From NCBI GenBank assembly GCA_015501055.1, contig JADNYV010000960.1:1-11831 (forward strand): a DNA stretch of 11,831 nt, read 5' to 3'. The stretch comes from Mucidula mucida. Lineage: Eukaryota; Basidiomycota; Agaricomycetes; Agaricales; Physalacriaceae. Under the pieces are notes generated by a model that did no database searches, had not been told where the DNA came from, and worked only from the letters and a program-made list of their open reading frames with translations. The position numbers and the translations under genes are program-made. Positions 8,307-11,831 of this stretch are shown piece by piece (the stretch's first letter is position 1; every line of letters begins with the position of its first letter).

Positions 8307-8746
8307 CGGACTTGGAGACATCGTCCCGTAGTCCAAACTCATACTCACTTGTACTTATACCTCAAAACCACTGTACTGCATGGCGAGCGTTATCCTCTCC
8401 CCACCACCACCACCTGGAACGGCTACGCCTTCACATATACGCCACACATACCTGTGTTGCACCTTTGATACCTTTGAAGTCAGCGGTAGCAAGATTCTTT
8501 GGCAAGTGTGCAGCGGCTGCGCTTCATTCCTCTTCTCATTGCCAGCACCCCGCTACATAGTGGCATGTAACTATTCATGTAGTTGTAAAGGAATTTTATA
8601 TACCTGTTTTTAGATTCAGTTTTAGGCTTGGTCGACGAATAGGAACAACGAAAACGGAGGTCTAACAAACACAAAAAAATTACACACACTAATTCCAGAG
8701 AGGAGGAGATATAAAAATGAGATAACGAGAGAAGCATTCCCGAGTG
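8307..8746. other. Convergent intergenic region (two 3' UTRs)
   Basis: It lies between the stop codons of the transcription factor (TGA 8304-8306) and the transporter (TAG 8749-8747, minus strand). It holds no supported gene; short frames here (for example 8480-8737 on the minus strand) lack any family resemblance. AT-rich stretches (GAATTTTATATACC near 8590-8604, a run of A at 8672-8678, ATATAAAAATGA near 8710) probably contain the cleavage and polyadenylation signals of both genes. No exact AATAAA is seen. Confidence 0.5.
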
Positions 8747-11700
8747 CTATGAGTCCCATGGTATTCCTCCCGCAGGTATGGCCTTCAGCGGCGTCCGATT
8801 ATAGTCAGCAGCTTGAGGAAAGAAACGTCCATCAGAACCGACAGCGTGCAGAGCCCGCGAAATCACTCACTGCGTGCATACACCGAATTACCCCACCAGT
8901 TCACTGAGACACCTCCGTTCGGGAACTGTGAAGCCAGTTAGTAATGCACCGCTTCAACACTTAAATCAGTGCGTACCTGTAATGTAAAGAAGATGAATAT
9001 CAAACCCAATACAGTTCCACAATCGAGGGCTGCGCTTGTCACATAGTTGAATTTACTCCACCACGCGAAATTCCGCTTCCTGATGAAGTACTGGAACACG
9101 ACACCAACAGCGAACCACGACGAGTAGTTGATACCCGTCGCAGGGGGCAAGAACGAAACGCCGTTGAGTACGATTGGTGTCGAGACGTACTTGACCCATG
9201 AATTCGGATAGCGCCGCTGCCATAGCCAGAATGGAATGGGGAGGAACAACCCTACAACGAGAGCGTACAGATGCGAATGATAGATAGTGCCTGTCCCAAA
9301 TTGCCGTGTCGGTCCGACAAGTCCCCAGACAGCAGAGGCGGTGTAGAATACTTGATTGTGAGGACATGTCAGATTGCTCTTCTGATGGTCTGTACAAATG
9401 TCTGGGACGTTGGCGAATATCCAGGTCTTGACGCCAACCTGCACGAATGCGGCCAGAACGGTCGAGACCAACTGCACAAGGAACGTCGCACGCGGTGGGA
9501 CTTTGACATAGTGGCCGAGTTTCAGGTCCTGTACGAACGACGTTGCCTCCGTCAAGGTCTGCACAGAGTAAGATTTGAAGATCATATTTGCGAGCGGGTT
9601 TCCTGTTATGAGGGTCCCAGGGATAATTTGCGCTAGGATGTTCAAGGTAATCTTTTCGCATGTCAATGTTCAACATTAGCAACTGGTAGCCAATTCACTC
9701 ACCCCTTGTCCAGTCATGGCGTAGATGAAACCACTCGGTAATATGTAAATGATGGGGAGGAGTACGGCGAGTAGGAGTGACCAAACGGGCACATCTGTAT
9801 TCCAGACTTCCACAGCCACGACAGCCAAGCAGAAGAAAACAACAAATGACAGCGCGTACCACCAATCAGGAACTTCGGGATAGTTCCTCATCAATTTGGC
9901 GTGAATGTCATCCTGTTCAACGCGCATCTTCTTGACACCGTTGATGAGACTCTGACCGTGATACAGCACGGTGTGGGTCAAGACGCATGTTGACAAGGCA
10001 AAGGCGACGAGATAGCACATGGCGTATGTCGCAGGGAGGTATAAAGGAGAGTAGGCCTCATAGCCTGCAAGATCAAAGGTATCATCCTTCATGAGCACTC
10101 GAGAGACGTCATAAACGTTTCCGAAGCGGTCGTAGGGCACATTGGCGGATATAGGGAAGTACGCGAGTTTCCATTGCTAACAAAGCGTTAACAGGGTTCG
10201 AGAATGAGCAGATGGAACGCACGTTGGTATAATACAGTATAGGCGTCAAAATCCAGAAAAAGAAGACGAAGCCGACCATTACATGGACTTGCGCCCACCA
10301 CGGAACTATGTATACAAAGAGATTAAGTCGGGAAGAATCATCATAGAGCAAACACGTACCCATCAACGGACTTCCGATCCAACTGATTTGGGTCCAGTCG
10401 AATGTCAACACGCTCATACCAAGTCCACTGTATACTCCAAAGAGCTGGTTAACCGGGACGTTGTTCGGCATCGCCCAGCAGAGGAAGGAAAAGACGGAAA
10501 GGGCAGAGAAGAGGAAACCTGAGGATTCAAGTTAGTTGATGTTGGCGGTGTGGTCATGGGCAAGTGATAAGCCGCATGTGTTTACAAGACGTACCAGGTA
10601 AAATGCCCAGACGAAGGCGCCTACCGTTACCCACATAAAGAAGCGATAACGACTCATGCCCTTCCGCCTCGGACCAGAACCAGAATCAGGCACGACTTCT
10701 TCTGCGTCTCTTCGGCATGAAGGGTGTTTAGCAAGGTACACGCCACGAGATTCTGAGGCCACACCATGGAGGCCGGCCAAACCAGAAACCGTCGACATAT
10801 GCCGGCAAGCCCAAAACCGGTCAGCTGGGTGGCAAGAACGAGTACAAGACTGAACCAGTAGCCCATTTCTAGTTTATAGTAGACCTCTGACACGACGATG
10901 GCGTACAGCGCGTATGGATTTCCGACGGCGACGTTTGCCATGATAAATACAAGGACGTGCTCCTTGATATTCCAGGGACCGGGATTGAGAGAAAACTCAA
11001 ATGATGCGGGGGCGGCGGGTGCTAAGGGAGAGAGCATCACATGACAGATGCGACGGGGATTTACAGCGTACAGCAGACGTGCGGTGGAGGATATCGGGGC
11101 TGGGGAGGAGCGGGAGGTTTTGGTACAAGAAAAGAGGGTATTCTAGGAAGGGGAATACGGTAGACTGTTATAGGGAGTGTGAAGGCAAGGAATTTGCCGC
11201 AGGGATAGGATACGAGGAGGAGGGCGAGTGGGACGACAGAGGGAGCGGGGGAACGGAAATTAAAGAAGACGTTGAGGGCGCCGGATATTAGACAGAGGAA
11301 GAGGCCAACAAACCACATGCGGAAAGTCAAGGCTGGCATATCCGGATCGTCAATGTTGGATACAGATGCTCGTACTTCTGGAAATGGCGAATCCTCCTCC
11401 TCGATAGCATCGAAATCAAAGTCCATTCTGGGAATATTCAGTCTGGGCAGATACGAATTAGGAAATAAAGACCGACTTGATACTGGCTTCACGGGCGTCC
11501 ACGTCCTCCAGATCACTCTCCATAAAGCTGCCGCCAACGCTGGTGCTCGCCCTGCTATCCGACTTTGTGTGCAGACGCCGCTGCTCTGCTGAACCCTTCT
11601 CGCTCGCGCTGGGCAGTGATACGCGGACTTCGACCGATGACTGCGGGGTTTGCTGCAGGCGGGTCATCAGGATTCCCGATTCCGCCTGGGACATCGAGTC

Positions 11701-11826
11701 GGTCGACGGCGGTGTTAATGGCTGCGATACTGGCTGGTGGAAATGCAAAGTTCCCAGCCATAGCTGGTGCTTCTGCCGGAAACCGAGCATACGGATCGAA
11801 TGGGTAGGTCGGTGCTGGGCTCGTCA
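8747..11826 (-). CDS. OPT-family oligopeptide transporter, nearly complete, with two apparent frameshifts
   Basis: Proton-coupled importer of small peptides or related compounds, many-pass membrane protein. Exons (minus): 11826-11693, about 11640-11477 (or from 11652), 11427-11072, 11021-10595, 10518-10360, 10305-10223, 10176-9703, 9651-8977, 8925-8871, 8811-8747; about 864 residues. Introns are mostly 46-59 bp, one 76. The N-terminal tail is Pro/Ser-rich and acidic, then DSPFPEVRASVSNIDDPDMP, membrane helices, the OPT hallmark FSLNPGPWNIKEH, NTLHAEE, MPNNVPVNQLFG, VPWWAQV, YYTNQWKLAYFPIS, TGQGITLNILAQIIPG, the second hallmark YVKVPPR, GINYSSW, and a C-terminal VNWWGN...TADYNRTPL. Exon 4 needs two one-base corrections, near 10693-10715 and in the T run near 10601-10604, to stay in frame. 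At the right edge the frame enters with GTG after CCCAG, so the true start is probably in an upstream exon outside the window. The exon 1/2 and 3/4 junctions are less certain. Confidence 0.93.
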
Positions 11827-11831
11827 CTGGG

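Noticed and set aside
3364..8529. 16-bp identical string CGGCTGCGCTTCATTC at 3364 and 8514
   Set aside because: It is short, isolated and without similar flanks. It is only slightly unlikely by chance and does not define a repeat family.
9271..9636. 121-codon open frame on the plus strand within the transporter
   Set aside because: It is antisense to OPT exon 8, whose frame contains the conserved VPPR and membrane segments.
4871..11826. A regulator-transporter gene cluster (factor controlling the neighbouring OPT gene)
   Set aside because: The genes are convergent and share no promoter, and no binding-site pattern can be checked because the transporter promoter is outside the window.

Overview
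The window looks like nuclear DNA of a filamentous basidiomycete, most likely an Agaricomycete. Genes are cut by many short spliceosomal introns (about 46-77 bp, GT...AG, with CTGAC/CTAAC/CTGAT-like branch sites). The protein families fit: a MIT-domain calpain of the Rim13/PalB type, a Zn2Cys6 regulator with a fungal-specific transcription factor domain, and a fungal oligopeptide (OPT) transporter. There are no bacterial-style operons, RNA genes or CRISPR arrays.

Layout. (1) 1-791, minus strand: the 5' part of a calpain-like protease gene that runs off the left edge. The MIT domain and the start of the protease domain with its catalytic Cys are visible, but the reading frame is broken between them. 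(2) 965-1448: a compact non-autonomous DNA transposon (MITE-like), with 34-35 bp perfect terminal inverted repeats, a target-site duplication and seven internal copies of a GCGGATAAAAAT motif. It lies about 170 bp upstream of the calpain start codon. (3) About 1.46-4.82 kb: no intact gene. Around 2.0-3.3 kb, stretches of plausible protein sequence on the plus strand are joined by good introns but broken by frameshifts, which suggests a decayed gene of unknown family. A 20-bp perfect palindrome lies at 3807-3826. (4) 4871-8306, plus strand: a complete Zn2Cys6 transcription factor gene. I reconstructed 18 exons and 17 introns giving an uninterrupted 830-residue protein. It has a 6-nt microexon encoding part of the zinc cluster and one GC-AG intron. 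(5) 8747 to the right edge, minus strand: a fungal OPT transporter in about ten exons. Nearly all of it is present, but the 5' end is off the window. It carries two apparent single-base frameshifts in exon 4.

The factor and the transporter are convergent, with stop codons about 440 bp apart, so they do not share a promoter. Rim13-type calpains act in ambient-pH signalling, OPT proteins import small peptides or related substrates, and the regulator's targets are unknown. I see no sequence evidence that the three form one pathway. No obviously new multi-gene system is present. The points most worth checking are the transposon, the microexon with its neighbouring GC-AG intron, and the run of single-base frame breaks in three loci next to a perfectly intact 18-exon gene.
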